This document shows, piece after piece, positions 63,373 through 64,000 of a stretch of DNA of 64,000 nt. Each line of letters starts with the position of its first letter. Positions within the stretch are counted from its first letter, which is position 1. The position numbers were made by a program, and so were the translations under genes. The notes under the pieces were generated by a model. It searched no databases, was not told the origin of the DNA, and was given only the letters and a program-made list of their open reading frames with translations. Source of the stretch: Segatella albensis DSM 11370 = JCM 12258 (GTDB lineage Bacteria; Bacteroidota; Bacteroidia; Bacteroidales; Bacteroidaceae); NCBI RefSeq assembly GCF_000426565.1, contig NZ_AUFP01000005.1, positions 62,001 through 126,000 on the forward strand, in the 5' to 3' direction.

Positions 63373-63586
63373 TGTTCTAATCGTTTTAAAGTTTGAACTT
63401 CGTTCGAACCTGCTTTCGCTCGGAAAAGTTCGAATAGTATTCGGCTCTTTGCTCGCTTAATCGCAGCTTTCACGGTGCAAAGATACGATGATTCTTTCAT
63501 ACAATTGTTTCACAAAAAGCGTCACGATTTTCACTTTTTGCATAATTCGTTTGTTTATATTAAAAATAATGTGTAATTTCGCAACC
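63373..63586. promoter_or_regulatory. divergent control region between redox operon and AraC gene
   Basis: The - strand box TATCTTTG (63478-63485) serves the NTF2-flavodoxin-alcohol dehydrogenase operon. On the + side TAATTTCG (63574-63581) is a near match for the AraC gene but lies only five bases before the ATG at 63587. Between 63393 and 63436 are GTTCGAAC-type palindromic words (GAACTTCGTTCGAAC, AAGTTCGAATAG) that could be AraC operators or leader structure. Confidence 0.5.
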
Positions 63587-64000
63587 ATGGAGGTAGATTT
63601 TCAATATTCCAATGACTTCTACGCGATGAACGAGAAGGAATTGAGCCATACCTGCATACACCTGTTGTGCACGGCTGGCGAGGGCAGTTTTGTGTTCAAT
63701 GAGCATTGCTATCACATCAAGAAGAACGACTTGGTAGTGATACCCTACCCCGACAACGTAAGTAACCTTGCGGCACACAGCGACCTGCAGGTGGAATGGT
63801 TTGCGGCTGACTATAAGTTTCTACAGAACCTGCTGCCATCGAACAACTACAGCATCGGAGGTAGCATCTCGTTGAACCAAAACCCAGTCATCAAACTTAC
63901 CGATGAGCATGTCTGCCATCTACTATGCGACTTCCATAGGATTCGTGAGCGTATGGGCGACCGCCATCTGCAGTTCTACCGCGAACTGATGGGCAGTCTC
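63587..64000 (+). CDS. AraC-family regulator, N-terminal part (runs off window)
   Basis: From ATG at 63587 the frame stays open to the window end: MEVDFQYSNDFYAMNEKELS, LLCTAGEGSFVFNEHCYHIK, KNDLVVIPYPDNVSNLA. This is the cupin-like sensor domain of Bacteroidales AraC regulators that face flavodoxin/aldo-keto reductase operons; the helix-turn-helix half lies beyond 64000. The likely -7 box is so close to this ATG that Met14 (63626) could be the real start. It probably controls the divergent redox operon (inferred). Confidence 0.75.
   Translation, partial: MEVDFQYSNDFYAMNEKELSHTCIHLLCTAGEGSFVFNEHCYHIKKNDLVVIPYPDNVSNLAAHSDLQVEWFAADYKFLQNLLPSNNYSIGGSISLNQNPVIKLTDEHVCHLLCDFHRIRERMGDRHLQFYRELMGSL

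Overview
The window comes from a Bacteroidales genome, most likely a Prevotella-type (Prevotellaceae) bacterium. Promoters fit the Bacteroidetes -7 consensus TAnnTTTG. Glycoside hydrolases carry lipoprotein or Sec signals, a TonB-dependent receptor with a carboxypeptidase-regulatory-like N-terminus is present, and the overall gene style is that of gut or oral Bacteroidales. No rRNA, tRNA, intact transposase or CRISPR array was recognised.

Region 1 (1-31 kb) is a defence island. On the + strand lie an AbiEii-type nucleotidyltransferase cut by the window edge, an eroded ORF and a complete Zorya type I system (zorA, zorB, zorC, zorD). A PglZ-like fragment, a small ribbon-helix-helix-like protein and a pair of structured repeats follow. 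On the - strand, from about 29.2 kb down to 10.2 kb, lie an XRE regulator, a PLD-SNF2 helicase, an Eco57I-like N6-adenine methylase, an SMC/RecF-like ATPase, an unrecognised 604-aa protein with a C-terminal PD-(D/E)XK-like motif, a 1434-aa DUF4365-STAND NTPase, an AlbA_2 fragment, an orphan VbhA-like antitoxin and an SF1 helicase with a C-terminal nuclease-like domain. A hipBA toxin-antitoxin pair closes the island. The PLD-helicase/methylase/ATPase/nuclease/STAND series is the best candidate for an undescribed defence arrangement.

Region 2 (31.4-44.7 kb) is a plant-polysaccharide cluster. Two GH2 enzymes and a fused GH29/GH43 remnant are on the - strand. A divergent AraC regulator, a GH115 alpha-glucuronidase and a GH43 enzyme are on the + strand, followed by a PheC-like periplasmic lipoprotein, a small membrane protein, a hexapeptide acetyltransferase and a 44-codon amidohydrolase stub. 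No SusC/SusD pair is present.

Region 3 (45-51.5 kb) is a tight - strand operon: TonB-dependent receptor, cupin, PreA-like flavo-Fe/S enzyme, VanX-type D,D-dipeptidase and GH3 beta-N-acetylhexosaminidase. It suggests uptake and breakdown of peptidoglycan fragments.

Region 4 (51.5-64 kb) is a redox and stress region: ZIP transporter, MarR/OhrR regulator, DoxX, cupin-CMD protein, GNAT acetyltransferase, two flavodoxins, aldo/keto reductase, YqhD-like alcohol dehydrogenase, NTF2-like protein and a divergent AraC regulator. It is unusually rich in deletion scars: HsdM and alcohol dehydrogenase fragments, glutathione peroxidase, nitroreductase, methyltransferase, FMN reductase with an in-frame stop, phosphoesterase/aldo-keto reductase fusion, and SDR.

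All assignments come from reading motifs and gene order; no database search was run.
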